From Ascarosepion bandense (lineage: Eukaryota > Mollusca > Cephalopoda > Sepiida > Sepiidae): a DNA stretch of 64,000 nt. The DNA lies in assembly GCA_037127315.1 (NCBI GenBank), contig JBBBDQ010001270.1:3868501-3932500 (forward strand). The letters are read 5' to 3'. Positions 41,401 to 51,740 of the stretch are shown here, piece after piece. Below the pieces are notes generated by a model. It ran no database searches and was not told where the DNA came from. It worked only from the letters and a program-made list of their open reading frames with translations. A program made the translations under genes and the position numbers. Every line of letters starts with the position of its first letter. The first letter of the stretch is position 1.

Positions 41401-41868
41401 GGCGAATTATGTGTGAGAGGTAAGTGGAGTAGAAATTTGGAAATCAGAGTTGTAAGTTGAGATTTAGAATTTGAACAAAAGAAGGAAAGAGGGAGACGAG
41501 AGAGGTGATTAATGGACATGTTGAAAATTTTATAGAAAGATTAAACGGTAGAAGATAAGGTCTGGTCCTTTGCAGCCTTTACGAACAGTCTTTTGGGTTT
41601 AACAAAAAGAAAAAAGTAAGGAAAAGTATATGGGGTCGAAGGAGGTGGGAGAGGGTGGGCTAAAAGGGGATAGGAATTGCTATTTGGTAAACATATCTTC
41701 ATTCATTAAGTATAAGGCTACAAATATTTTTGTATTTAAATTTTTGGGTTCATGCCTCTGGTTTAGTAATATGTTGCTCCTCATGTATTTAATGATTTCT
41801 AGTTTTTCTTGAAGACAAAAGAAACATGATTCCTATACTGATTTAGATGTTCTGGCATTTCTATATGT

Positions 41869-41956
41869 ATATTAGAGTATATTTAAGTAGCAATCATTTA
41901 ATTACATATATATTATATATATTATATACACTAATATACAATGATATATGATAAAT

Positions 41957-42002
<46 letters not shown>

Positions 42003-42059
42003 ATTTATCATATATCATTGTATATTAGTGTATATTTAAGTACCAATTTTTCATTTAAA
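41869..42059. repeat. Large TA-centred palindrome with flanking direct repeats
   Basis: Arms 'acactaatatacaatgatat' + 'atgataaattgcatata' and the exact complement on the right surround a (TA)n core, 41929-42033. Outside the arms, 'tatatttaagta' + 'caat.att' occurs on both sides in the same orientation. A long cruciform could form. Confidence 0.92.
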
Positions 42060-42245
42060 CATATTTCGTTAAAAACGACTGACAAAGAAGATTTTATTAA
42101 TTTTTATTTCATTTTTCCAGTATTCTTACATATTTTATTTTTGCTGGAGAAAAGGAATATAATATGATTCTTTGCCTATATCATTTTATATCTGGAGGTA
42201 TTTATTACATGTATTGTTATATTTCATTCGTTTTCATTGTGTATA

Positions 42246-42405
42246 TCCACCAAACGCCCCGTGGCCCAGGAGTAGAGTCGCCGACTGACGCCAATTCGGT
42301 CGGGTTTCAAGCCCGGGTTAGGGAGCAATCGGGGTCTAACCGTACTGATGGGCTGTGATACAGCGAAACAGATCTGTATGCGGATGACAATATATATATA
42401 TATCA
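42246..42405 (+). mobile_element. SINE-A copy with (TA)n tail
   Basis: A-box-like 'tggcccaggag', B-box-like 'gggtttcaagcccggg' and the tail to 42388, followed by TA. The upstream portion is shortened to 'tccaccaaacgccc'. Confidence 0.85.
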
Positions 42406-42439
42406 TTGTATATTTATTACATGTATTGGTATAATTCAT

Positions 42440-42442
42440 ACG

Positions 42443-42485
<43 letters not shown>

Positions 42486-42706
42486 TTTGCAATGATGCAT
42501 GAATTTGCAATAAGTATATATATATATATATGCATGAATTTGCAATAAGTATATATATATATATATATATATATATGCATGAATTTGCAATAAGTATATA
42601 TATATATATATATATATGCATGAATTTGCAATAAGTATATATATATATATATGCATGAATTTGCAATAAGTATATATATATATATATATGCATAAATTTG
42701 CAATAA

Positions 42707-42745
<39 letters not shown>

Positions 42746-42765
42746 TGAATTTGCAATAAGTGTAA
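42440..42765. repeat. Minisatellite of (TA)n plus an 18-bp core
   Basis: The core 'gcatgaatttgcaataag' alternates with TA runs of 10-30 bp, about eight times. One unit reads 'gcataaatttgcaataag' and one 'atgaatttgcaatgat'. Open frames are I/Y-rich with a periodic LIANSC or YCKFMH; they are not genes. Confidence 0.95.
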
Positions 42766-42884
42766 CATTTGAGTTTGCGCTGTGCATCGAAGATATAATT
42801 ACCTTTAACGAACGGAAATGTTTTCCGCAGAACTCCGCTTCGCTTCTCTTTTGATCGATCGGAAAATCCCCCTTCAAAGATGTT

Positions 42885-42990
42885 CATTCGATTCACGCGC
42901 GATTCTTGCTCCCTCACCTGTCATTTTCGGATCATTTGACCTTTTAAAAACCACAACGTTCTCACGCACAAAAAATAAAAACCTCGAAAG
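42885..42990 (-). repeat. Inverse copy of the 40874 segment
   Basis: The complement gives 'tttgtgcgtgagaacgttgt', 'aaaggtcaaatgatccgaaa', 'atgacaggtgaggga', matching 40874-40950 and extending about 20 bp further. It is not in a SINE here. Confidence 0.78.
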
Positions 42991-43189
42991 ATGGCGGATA
43001 ATGCTGATTAGATTTTCTGCATTTTGTCTTTTTTTAATTCTTTGTTAATATTTTCTCGCAAACGATACTTTGCTTGTTTTTATTTTATTATTTTCTACAC
43101 GTTACACTGTTTCCCATATCAAGACACCTCCAGTGGAATAAAAAAAGTTAGCTTCTACAATTAACACACACATACACACGCACACATCT

Positions 43190-43229
<40 letters not shown>

Positions 43230-44019
43230 GTATATATATATATATGTATATATATGTATGACGTTTTGCACATGCATACGCATTTAAGTTTGTTTTATGT
43301 TTTTGCGTCAGTATATATTTATTCCCGCTCATGTGTTCATGCATTGAAATATGATTATGCCTATCCTGACCCCATTCATATGAGGCCAGTGATTTTATGA
43401 ATCCGCCGTGACTGTATCCAATATGTAGCAATTTAGTCTGCCTAAAAGTTAACAGACAAATTGACATCTCGATAAAGACTAAATTTTGAAATTTGTGTAT
43501 GTATATATACATGGGTGTATTACTATGTATATGTTTTTTCTTACTATTGTTTGTGAATATTTTTCCATATGTGAATGTTTGTAGGTTTATTCATGTATGC
43601 GTTCTTTTTCTCTCCCCCGTCTAATATATTAATAACTTTCTAAATCTACGATATTGTTAAAATATTTATATATATAGTTTTGTTTTGGGTTTTTTTTTTA
43701 TCAACAAAAATATAGTAGATATAATAGTTAATTAATAATGCTGATCTTAATTTTATAAAATTTTAATACCAATGCCCACCAAGATTAATTTTAAGTCTTC
43801 CCACATATTCTCCAAAGTAAAAGTTGCTTTACTCTGATTGGTCCACATTGTACATACAATAATGCCTCCCTGATGAAAGAGTTCTTGCTTGTTCTTAACC
43901 TTTTAACCTTTTTTTTCATTTTGAAATAACCACATCACTTGATAAGACACAAAAAGTGTCGAAACAAAATAGCTACTTTTGGAGTGATATTGTAACATAT
44001 CAATGTTATAATTTATTAA
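42991..44019. other. AT-rich interval, nothing coding recognised
   Basis: Contains a (TA)n/(CA)n cluster at 43165-43260 and 'aaaagtgtcgaaacaaaat' at 43952 (resembling repeat C). The rest is unassigned. Confidence 0.4.
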
Positions 44020-44021
44020 TA

Positions 44022-44085
<64 letters not shown>

Positions 44086-44109
44086 GTGTGTGCGTGTTAT
44101 TTTTAATAC

Positions 44110-44144
<35 letters not shown>

Positions 44145-44507
44145 TTATCTTCGTACAATTTTTTTTTGTTTTCTTTCTGTCATTTTTCTTTCAGTTTTTC
44201 CTTCTTTTTCATTTTACTCTCTTTCTCCCTTTTTCTTCGTTCTATTACTATTACTTTCTTTCGCACGGTTTTGGTTTTATTTTTATTTTTTTCCTTTTTC
44301 TTTTTTTTATCCCTCTTTCATTTTTTCTTTTTCTTCTTCTTTTTATCATTACCACTATTATTATCATCTTCTTGCCATGGTTTTCATTTTATTCTTTTTG
44401 TCATCTGTTATTCTTTTTTCTTTTTTTTCTTCTTCTTCTTCTTCTTCTTCTTCTTCTTCTTCTTCTTCTTCTTCTTCTTCTTCTTCTTTTTATTATTATG
44501 TCATTTT
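44020..44507 (+). repeat. (TA)n, (TTA)n and (CTT)n low-complexity tract
   Basis: A 64-bp TA run, short TTA repeats (44105-44150), a T-rich pyrimidine tract and about 20 CTT units (44427-44487), ending in 'tttttattattatg' where the Dong-like LINE 3' end begins. Confidence 0.93.
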
Positions 44508-44633
44508 TCATCATATTTCGATTTCTGCTTTGGTCTCACTACCAACCACGTCTGCGGGGAGACCTAAGGCAGGTAGTGGCGTGTTGTTATGGCTCCATTT
44601 CATGTTTTTCTAACTTCCCTATCATCCCTAGCG

Positions 44634-45686
44634 TTACATAGATAAAGTTTTCCTTAGTGTGTGGGCTGTACTTAATAAGACAATTTTTTGTATATCTCTT
44701 AAGCTGGGGTTTCCAGGGATTCTTTCAATGTGTTGTTTTGTTCCATTTTTTATCATTCCAAGTGCACCTACTATCACTGGCACAACTCTTGTTTTCAATT
44801 TCCACATTTTTTCTATTTCAATTTCCAGGTCTTTATATTTTGACAGTTTTTCAAATTCCTTGATTGCTATGTTACAATCCGCTGGACAAGCCATATCAAT
44901 TAATAGACAAGTTTTCTCCTTCTGGTTTTTAACAATAATGTCTGGCCTGTTTGCTTCAATTTTTCTGTCTGTGTAGATGGTGTAATCCCATAGAATGGTT
45001 ACATCTTCTATTTCTGTAACCGGTGCTGGGTGATGTTCATACCAGTGTTTGTTTACAGCTTTTCCAGAATGTTTGCACATTGCCCAATATAAATATTGTC
45101 CAACTCTATCGTGGCGATTTTTATATTCATTTGGGGCAAGCACAGAACAGCCTGAGATTAGGTGGTCTATTGTTTCTTGGTGTTTATCACAAAACCTGCA
45201 TTTTGGATCCATATTATTATGCATAATATTTGCCTGAAAGTTTCTCGTGAAAAGACTTTGGTCTTGTGCTGCAAGAATAAAGCCTTCAGTTTCAGACTTT
45301 AATCCAGATGCACGTAACCATCGATGAGTATTAACTTTGTCAACATTGGATTTATTGACACGTACTGGATATTGGCCATGCAGAGGTTTGTCTTGCCAGC
45401 GCTGTTTCATCTGTTCAAGAGCTTTATCTTTGGCTTTCATTTTCATATTTTTTGCCGCAATAGTTGGTTCTTGGCTTCTGTTTTGCTTTTCTACAGAATC
45501 TACTAACTGTAAATCTTGTTTGTATTTACTGCCTTCTTTTATTATTGAATATTTTTTCTTTCTTTCTTCATGTTGCCTTACTAATTGTATCATCCAATCC
45601 TTTGTTGTTTCTATGTATGTTAGTAAGCCAATAGTTGTTGTCTTGTATGACAATTCCAGCTGAATAAGACCTCTTCCACCTTCCAC
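44634..45686 (-). CDS. CCHC plus restriction-like endonuclease part of the Dong-like LINE
   Basis: A 350-codon frame continues the element after the frameshift. 'GRGLIQLELSYKT' near the start is the family continuation. A zinc-binding C-x2-C-x8-H-x4-C lies at residues 163-180 ('CRFCDKHQETIDHLISGC'). The PD-(D/E)xK-type endonuclease shows 'RPDI' at 247-250, 'LLIDMACPAD' at 261-270 with the catalytic Asp at 264, and 'KLSKYKDLEIE' at 280-290. The ending 'STAHTLRKTLSM' is followed by about 130 bp of 3' UTR. In an intact element this would be fused to the RT. Confidence 0.9.
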   Translation of the reverse strand: MEGGRGLIQLELSYKTTTIGLLTYIETTKDWMIQLVRQHEERKKKYSIIKEGSKYKQDLQLVDSVEKQNRSQEPTIAAKNMKMKAKDKALEQMKQRWQDKPLHGQYPVRVNKSNVDKVNTHRWLRASGLKSETEGFILAAQDQSLFTRNFQANIMHNNMDPKCRFCDKHQETIDHLISGCSVLAPNEYKNRHDRVGQYLYWAMCKHSGKAVNKHWYEHHPAPVTEIEDVTILWDYTIYTDRKIEANRPDIIVKNQKEKTCLLIDMACPADCNIAIKEFEKLSKYKDLEIEIEKMWKLKTRVVPVIVGALGMIKNGTKQHIERIPGNPSLRDIQKIVLLSTAHTLRKTLSM

Positions 45687-45693
45687 TTTTTCT

Positions 45694-46860
45694 TTATAGA
45701 CGGTCTACATCAGCCTTTGGATGATGCATCTTATGCTTAGAAAGAAGCTTTCTTGTTTTAGCATTCATTCGCCTGATGTCGTTTAGAGTCCAGTTTAAGA
45801 TGTTAAAGCTATATTGGACAACTGGGATTGCAAGGCTATTAATGACCATAACTCTATTCTGTGAATTTACTTCAGTTTTTAATATCATTCGTAGCCTTCT
45901 ATAGTACTCTTTACGCACTATTTCTTTCATTTTTTTATGGTGAATGTTTTCGCTCTCATTTACACCTAGGTATTTATAAGCTTCTTCTGGTTTCAATTCT
46001 TTTATTGTTACAGCAGGGTCTAGGCTAATTGAGGATGTTTCTTGTATTGATCCACGTAAAACTGTAGCTTTAGCACATTTATTCAAATTAAATTTCATTC
46101 CAATGTCTTCGCTGAAGCATTTTACAGTTTGCAGAAGACCTTCCAGCTCATTATCATTCTTAGCATATAACTTTAAGTCATCCATGTAAAATAGATGGCT
46201 TATTTTCTTTTGGCCTATTTTATAACCACATTCTGTCTTATTAAGTTGACTGATTAGTGCTATTAATGATATGCAGAATAGTAAGGGAGATAAAGAATCA
46301 CCTTGAAATATACCTCTTTTGATGTTTATTTCATCAGACTTATAGGTTACATTTATATGATTGAGGTAAAGGGTTGTTTTCCATATAGACATGCACTGTT
46401 TGATGAAATTGATGATGGCGGGTGATATCTTGTATATATTTAAAGTCTTTAAAATCCAGTAATGTGGCACACTATCGAATGCCTTTCGATAATCTATCCA
46501 GGCAGTACTAAGATTTTTCTTTGTACTGTAGCAGTTTTCCAGGATCATTTTGTTAATTAGCAATTGGTCTTTACAACCATAACAGCCACGTTTGCACCCT
46601 TTTTGTTCAAGCGGTATCATGTCATTACTTTCTAAGAATAAATATGTCTGTTTTGTTAAAATAGATGTTAATAGTTTATATGTTGTCGGAAGACATGTAA
46701 TTGGTCTGTAGTTTTTCGAGTTGTTTGTGTCACCATTCTTGGGTAGAAGAAATGTAATTCCTTTGGTCATCCATGCAGGAATTTTAGTGGGATCGTCAAC
46801 CATTTCTTGAAGTTCTTTGGCTAGTTTTTTATGTGCTGCATTTAAATAACATAGCCATAT
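45694..46860 (-). CDS. Reverse transcriptase domain of the Dong-like LINE (partial)
   Basis: The frame is open from the (AAT)n junction at 46860 to a stop at 45694, about 388 codons; the first methionine is at 46803. From that methionine: 'NYRPITCLPT' (31-40), 'AWIDYRKAFDSVPH' with the first catalytic Asp at 104, 'RGIFQGDSLSPLLF' (163-176) and the catalytic 'YMDD' at 206-209, then thumb-region text to 'HHPKADVDRL'. All catalytic residues are intact. The N-terminal part of the ORF is missing, so this piece is a fragment, but an unusually fresh one. Confidence 0.9.
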   Translation of the reverse strand: MWLCYLNAAHKKLAKELQEMVDDPTKIPAWMTKGITFLLPKNGDTNNSKNYRPITCLPTTYKLLTSILTKQTYLFLESNDMIPLEQKGCKRGCYGCKDQLLINKMILENCYSTKKNLSTAWIDYRKAFDSVPHYWILKTLNIYKISPAIINFIKQCMSIWKTTLYLNHINVTYKSDEINIKRGIFQGDSLSPLLFCISLIALISQLNKTECGYKIGQKKISHLFYMDDLKLYAKNDNELEGLLQTVKCFSEDIGMKFNLNKCAKATVLRGSIQETSSISLDPAVTIKELKPEEAYKYLGVNESENIHHKKMKEIVRKEYYRRLRMILKTEVNSQNRVMVINSLAIPVVQYSFNILNWTLNDIRRMNAKTRKLLSKHKMHHPKADVDRL

Positions 46861-46861
46861 A

Positions 46862-46917
<56 letters not shown>

Positions 46918-47140
46918 TCACAGTTTAGGTTTTCTTCTTCCTCTTTCACTCTTCTTCCTTTTTTTGAGGGGGGTGCTTTTTTCATTTTTCATCTTTTTCT
47001 TCTTCTCCTTTCTGTTATTTTTTCTTCCGGTTTTCGTTTTCGTCTTTTTCTTTCGCTTTTTTTCTTTAATTTTCTTTTTCGTTTTCTTCTTTCATTTTCT
47101 TCTTTTTCTCTCTATTATTATTATTATTATTATTATTATG
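46862..47140 (+). repeat. (ATT)n arrays with a T-rich tract between
   Basis: About 18 ATT units at 46862-46916 directly at the 5' break of the Dong-like LINE, a pyrimidine-rich stretch, then another (ATT)8 at 47114-47140. Confidence 0.95.
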
Positions 47141-47498
47141 TTGGTGCCATGAACTTATGTAGTCAACAGAAATCTTGAAACGTGTTATTAACAAGACTCC
47201 TCACAACTCAAAAACTTTAAGAGAATCCTCGCGCTTTTTTGAAAATCTTCAATCTGAATCTCGATTCCAATTCTCCCTGAGCGTCTTTTCAGTTTTCTAG
47301 TTGTCGTTCGTGCCTCTCAAAGACTGAAATTATGTTTTCATTAGGATAATTCCAGTTCATCTATGCTTTAAAAGCACCGATGAGGGATAAAGGGTAACAC
47401 GTTGTTTTGAAAGTGGGGGAATACAACTCTGAAATATTTCACATTTCAAGACTCAATTAAATTTTAAATTACACATTATATTTTATACACTGTAAGAA
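47141..47498. other. Unassigned interval
   Basis: No motif or repeat is recognised. Confidence 0.4.
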
Positions 47499-47528
47499 AT
47501 AATAATAATAATAATATACACTGTAAGA

Positions 47529-47570
<42 letters not shown>

Positions 47571-47935
47571 TGTCAAAATATAAAGACCTGGAAATTGAAA
47601 TAGAAAAAATGTGGAAATTGAAAACAAGAGTTGTGCCAGTGATAGTAGGTGCACTTGGAATGATAAAAAATGGAACAAAACAACACATTGAAAGAATCCC
47701 TGGAAACCCCAGCTTAAGAGATATACAAAAAATTGTCTTATTAAGTACAGCCCACACACTAAGGAAAACTTTATCTATGTAATGCTGGGGATGATAGGGA
47801 AGATAGAAAAACATGAAATGGAGCCATAACAACACGCCACTACCTGCCTTAGGTCTCCCCGCAGACTTGGTTGGTAGTGAGACCAAAGCAGAAATCGAAA
47901 TATGATGAAAAATGACACAATAATAATAATAATAA
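47499..47935 (+). mobile_element. Dong-like LINE copy 2, 3' end only, between (AAT)n tracts
   Basis: Two (AAT)n runs (47499-47514 and 47530-47570, separated by a repeated 'atacactgtaagaa') lead into 'actgtcaaaatataaagacc', which starts inside the endonuclease end. The coding tail 'EIEKMWKLKTRVVPVIVGAL' to 'LRKTLSM' is intact, followed by the 3' UTR and (AAT)5 at 47920-47935. Confidence 0.9.
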
Positions 47936-47995
47936 GGGAGACGTGGAAGAACCATGATCGCCTACGTCCTGAAAGGACAGGGCACATAGAAGAAG
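47936..47995 (+). mobile_element. RTE LINE 3' terminus
   Basis: 'catgatcgcctacgtcctga', 'aaggacagggcacatagaag', 'aag'. Only about 60 bp, abutting the (AAT)n tail of the previous element. Confidence 0.85.
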
Positions 47996-48164
47996 TTGTC
48001 GTTCAAAGATGACTCCTTACGAGTTCAACATTCATGCTCTATAGCATCTACAACTCCCCGGCCAGATTCTGATATTTTTCAAACTTTTCACTTTCTTTGA
48101 AGCCCAGTCATATATCATATGGTATAGCAAAGTCAATATTTTCACACTTACAATTCTCCTTTTC

Positions 48165-48167
<3 letters not shown>

Positions 48168-48204
<37 letters not shown>

Positions 48205-49862
48205 TATCACTAATAGCATTAACCAGCCAACTTAACAAGACAGAATGTGATTATAAAATAGCTCAAAGAAAAATAAGCCATCTGTTTTACATGGATTATT
48301 AAAGTTGTACGCTAGAAATGACAGTGAGCTGGAAGGTCTTCTGCAAACTGTAAAATGCTTCGGTGAAGACATTGAAAAGTAAGTCAATTTAGATAATGTG
48401 CTAAAGACACAATTTTATGAGAGTCGCTAAAACAAATTATTAGCTTAGAACCTGCAGTGACAATAAAAGATTTAGAGCAAGAAGAAGCTTATAAGTACCT
48501 CCGTTTGAATGGAAGTGAAAGAATTTACCATACGTAAATAAAAGAAATATTGCGTAAAGAGTACTATAAAAGGGTACGACTGATATTAAAAACTGAATTG
48601 AATTGGCAGAGCAGAATTATGGCCATTAATAGCCTTGCAATCCCAATTGTCCAATATAGTTTCAACATCTTGAACTGGACTCTAAATGACATCGGACGAA
48701 TGAATTCTAAGACAAGATAGCAACTTTCGAAGCATGAGATGCATCATCCAAAGGCTGATATAAACCATGTATACATACCCCGTAAAGAAGGTGAAAGAGG
48801 TCTTATTCAGTTAGAAAAAAAGACAAAAACTAATAAACAACAAAAGACTGTATATTAGTCAAACAACACGAATATTATATTCAATAATGAAAGAAGGCAA
48901 CAAATACAAGCAAGATTTACATTTAGTAGATGCTGTAAAAACCAGAACATAACCCAAGAACTAACTGTTACAGCAAAAAATATGAAAAAAAGAAACCAAG
49001 GCTAAAACGGATAAAACAACGCTGGCAAGACAAACCTCTGCATGGTCAATATCCAGAACGTGCTAAAAATCCCAGTGTTGATAAAGTTAATACTCACCGA
49101 TAGCTATGAGAATTTGGATTAAAGTCTGAAACTGAAGGCTTTATTCTTGTAGCGCAAGACCAGAGTCTTTTCATTAGGAACTTTCAGGTAAATATCATAT
49201 GTAATAATGTGCATCTAAAATGCAATTTCTGTGACAAATACCATCAAATCTCAGGATATTTTGCATTTAACTCTAATGAATATAAAAATCGTCACGATAG
49301 AGTGAGGCAGTATTTACACTAGACAATGTGCAAACACTTTGGAAAACATGTAAATAAACACTGGTATGAACATCATTCAGCACCGGTTACAGAAATAGAT
49401 GTCACCATTCTACGGGATTACACTACCTACACAGACAGGAAAATTGAAACATGTAGACCAGACATTATTGTTAAAAATCAAAAAGAAAATACTTGCCTAT
49501 TAATTGATATGGCTTGTTTAGCGGATCGTAACATAGCCACCATCAAAATATAAAGACCTGGAAATTAAAATAGAGAAAAAGTGAAAATTGAAAACAAGAA
49601 TAGTACTAGTGATAGAAGGTGCACTTGGAACGATAAAAAATGGAACAAAACAACACATTGAAAGAATCTGTAGAACCCCCAGCTTAAGAGATATACAAAA
49701 CAATTGTCTTGTTATGTACAGCCCGCACACTAAGAAGAGCTTTGTTTATGTAACGCTAGGAATGTTATGGGAGATAAAAAAAAATCATGCAATGGAGCTA
49801 TAGCAATACACTACGGCCTGCCTTAGGTCTTTCCGCGGACTTGGTAGGTAGTGTAACCAGTG
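48168..49862 (+). pseudogene. Dong-like LINE copy 3, old and degenerate
   Basis: It starts after (AAT)n at 48168-48203 with 'LTSQLNKTECDYKIAQRKIS' and a mutated catalytic box ('LFYMDY'), continues through 'IPIVQYSFNILNWTLNDI', and near 48760 keeps an uninterrupted 'KADINHVYIPRKEGERGLIQ'. Later come 'CNFCDKYHQI', 'WYEHHSAPVTEI' and 'CRPDIIVKNQKENTCLLIDM' in a 75-codon open piece. Many indels. The 3' UTR is recognisable to 49862, but no terminal (AAT)n remains. Confidence 0.85.
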
Positions 49863-50044
49863 GCGATTGTGGAACTCTGAATGTCTTGGGGCGGGGGAGT
49901 ACTTAAGAACCAAATTTTTTTTCTCAAAAAAACCTCTTAAGTTCATACAACCATGAATGAAAACGTTATCATTCCTTGTAATTTTAAAAATTGCGCGTTT
50001 AAAAATTCCCTTCCGCATGAGCGTTAAAAAAAAAACACTGTTAC

Positions 50045-50245
50045 GTGAGCGTTCTTAAAAAAAACGGTAAACAGTAAAGTCAGTTATTGAAAATCGCCTG
50101 AAGACACCACTCATGGTAGAAACCTAGGTCGCGTAATAACTCGTTTACAAATGGAAAATATTCAAAAGTTCTACAATGTAATTGTATTGAACACTTTTTA
50201 ATACAAATGTACAATGGTCTAATGACCAGAAACTAAGTAATTAAA
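50045..50245 (+). repeat. Dispersed repeat F, longest copy
   Basis: The left half ('aaaatcgcctgaagacacca', 'aataactcgttta') matches 61292-61390. The right half ('aaaagttctacaatgtaatt', 'gtattgaacactttt') matches 33127-33250 in reverse. It defines the order of the two halves in one unit. Confidence 0.75.
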
Positions 50246-50569
50246 CAATCAATATATATAAATGTGTGTGTGTACGTGTGTGTGAGTGTGCGTATGATTT
50301 TTCATTTAAAACCTCAACCAGGCACACTCTTTCTCTCTACTGACTTTCGTATAAATCTACCAATGACGCACATTCATAAAATGACTGCTTTTGATGGAGA
50401 CATTGGTTGACACAAAGGTGACAAAATGACGTGTTCAACACTCCGAAGTCATTACAATCAACGTACACGGTATCAATCTTGTTTGTTGCCACAATTGCAT
50501 CTGTATTACGAAATCAAAGACAGTAAATCACTCTCCCAGTTTAGTTGCATCTACCTTCAATTTGTTCTG
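50246..50569. other. Unassigned interval
   Basis: A short (TG)n near 50265; otherwise nothing is recognised. Confidence 0.4.
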
Positions 50570-50577
50570 TTGAAATT

Positions 50578-50622
<45 letters not shown>

Positions 50623-51060
50623 TTCTTCTTCTTCTTCTTCTTCTTCTTCTTCTTCGGTTGCTGCCATTTTTCTGCGTATTCTCACTCCTTTCCTCTTTTT
50701 GCTCTGATGAAATTTCTTTTCTTTTCTTTTCTTTCTTTCTTTCTTTCTTTCTTCTTCTTCTTCTTCTTCTTCTTCTTCTTCTTCTTCTTCTTCTTCTTCT
50801 TCTTCTTCTCCGGTCGCTTCCATTTTTTCTGCGTATTCTCACCTCCTTTCCTCTTTTTGCTTTGTTGAAATTTCTTTTCTTTTTTCTTCTTTCTTTATTT
50901 CTTCTTTCTTTCTTTCTTTCTTCTTCTTCTTCTTCTTCTTCTTCTTCTTCTTCTTCTTCTTCTTCTTCTTCTTCAGTCGCTTCCATTTTTTCTGCGTATT
51001 CTCACTCCTTTCCTCTTTTTGCTTTGTTGAAATTTCTTTTCTTTTTCTTCTTTCTTTATT

Positions 51061-51109
<49 letters not shown>

Positions 51110-51224
51110 TTCTTCTTCTTCTTCTTCTTCTTCTTCGGTCGCTGCCATTTTTTTCTGCGTATTCTCACTCCTTTCCTCTTTTTGCTTTGTTGAAATTTCT
51201 TTTCTTTTTTCTTCTTTCTTTATT

Positions 51225-51257
<33 letters not shown>

Positions 51258-51524
51258 TTCTTCTTCTTCTTCTTCTTCTTCTTCTTCTTCGGTCGCTTCC
51301 ATTTTTTCTGCGTATTCTCACTCCTTTCCCCTCTTTTTGCTCTGTTGAAATTTCTTTTCTTTTTTCTTCTTTCTTTATTCTTTCTTTCTTTCTTCTTCTT
51401 CTTCTTCTTCTTCTTCTTCTTCTTCTTCTTCTTCGGTCGCTTCCATTTTTTCTGCGTATTCTCACTCCTTTCCTCTTTTTGCTTTGTTGAAATTTCTTTT
51501 CTTTTTTCTTCTTTCTTTATTTCT

Positions 51525-51557
<33 letters not shown>

Positions 51558-51651
51558 TTCTTCTTCTTCTTCTTCGGTCGCTGCCATTTTTTTCTGCGTA
51601 TTCTCACTCCTTTCCTCTTTTTGCTTTGTTGAAATTTCTTTTCTTTTTTCT

Positions 51652-51688
<37 letters not shown>

Positions 51689-51740
51689 TATTTTTCTACG
51701 TATTCTTACTTCTTTCCTCTTTTTTTTTCGCTTCTGTCTG
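50570..51740 (+). repeat. Higher-order satellite: (CTTT)n-(CTT)n-spacer, about 8 units
   Basis: Each unit is a CTTT run, a CTT run, 'cggtcgcttccattttt' and a conserved spacer 'ctgcgtattctcactccttt' + 'cctctttttgctttgttgaa' + 'atttctttt'. Spacers lie near 50672, 50830, 50992, 51156, 51309, 51449, 51595 and 51700, so the period is about 140-165 bp, with variation mainly in run lengths. The 324- and 233-codon frames across it are low-complexity by-products. Confidence 0.95.

Larger units (their letters stand above)
44508..46860 (-). mobile_element. R4/Dong-like LINE, 5'-truncated copy 1
   Basis: A minus-strand element of about 2.35 kb with reverse transcriptase, a CCHC motif and a restriction-like endonuclease, in the order typical of R4/Dong elements. 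Its 3' end lies at 'tgacataataataa' on its own strand, and its 5' break falls at the edge of an (AAT)n tract (46862-46916). A shared ~10-bp deletion splits the frame at about 45690. Confidence 0.9.

Noticed and set aside
42440..42765. CRISPR-like array (regular 18-bp repeats with variable spacers)
   Set aside because: The spacers are only TA repeats, the context is animal repeat DNA and no cas genes exist.
44156..44500. Polypyrimidine tract as a splice-acceptor region of a host gene
   Set aside because: No exon-like open frame follows; the next sequence is the 3' end of an antisense LINE.
45023..45663. Plus-strand frames of 60-108 codons opposite the Dong-like LINE
   Set aside because: Antisense shadows, present identically in the second copy at 53530-54170.
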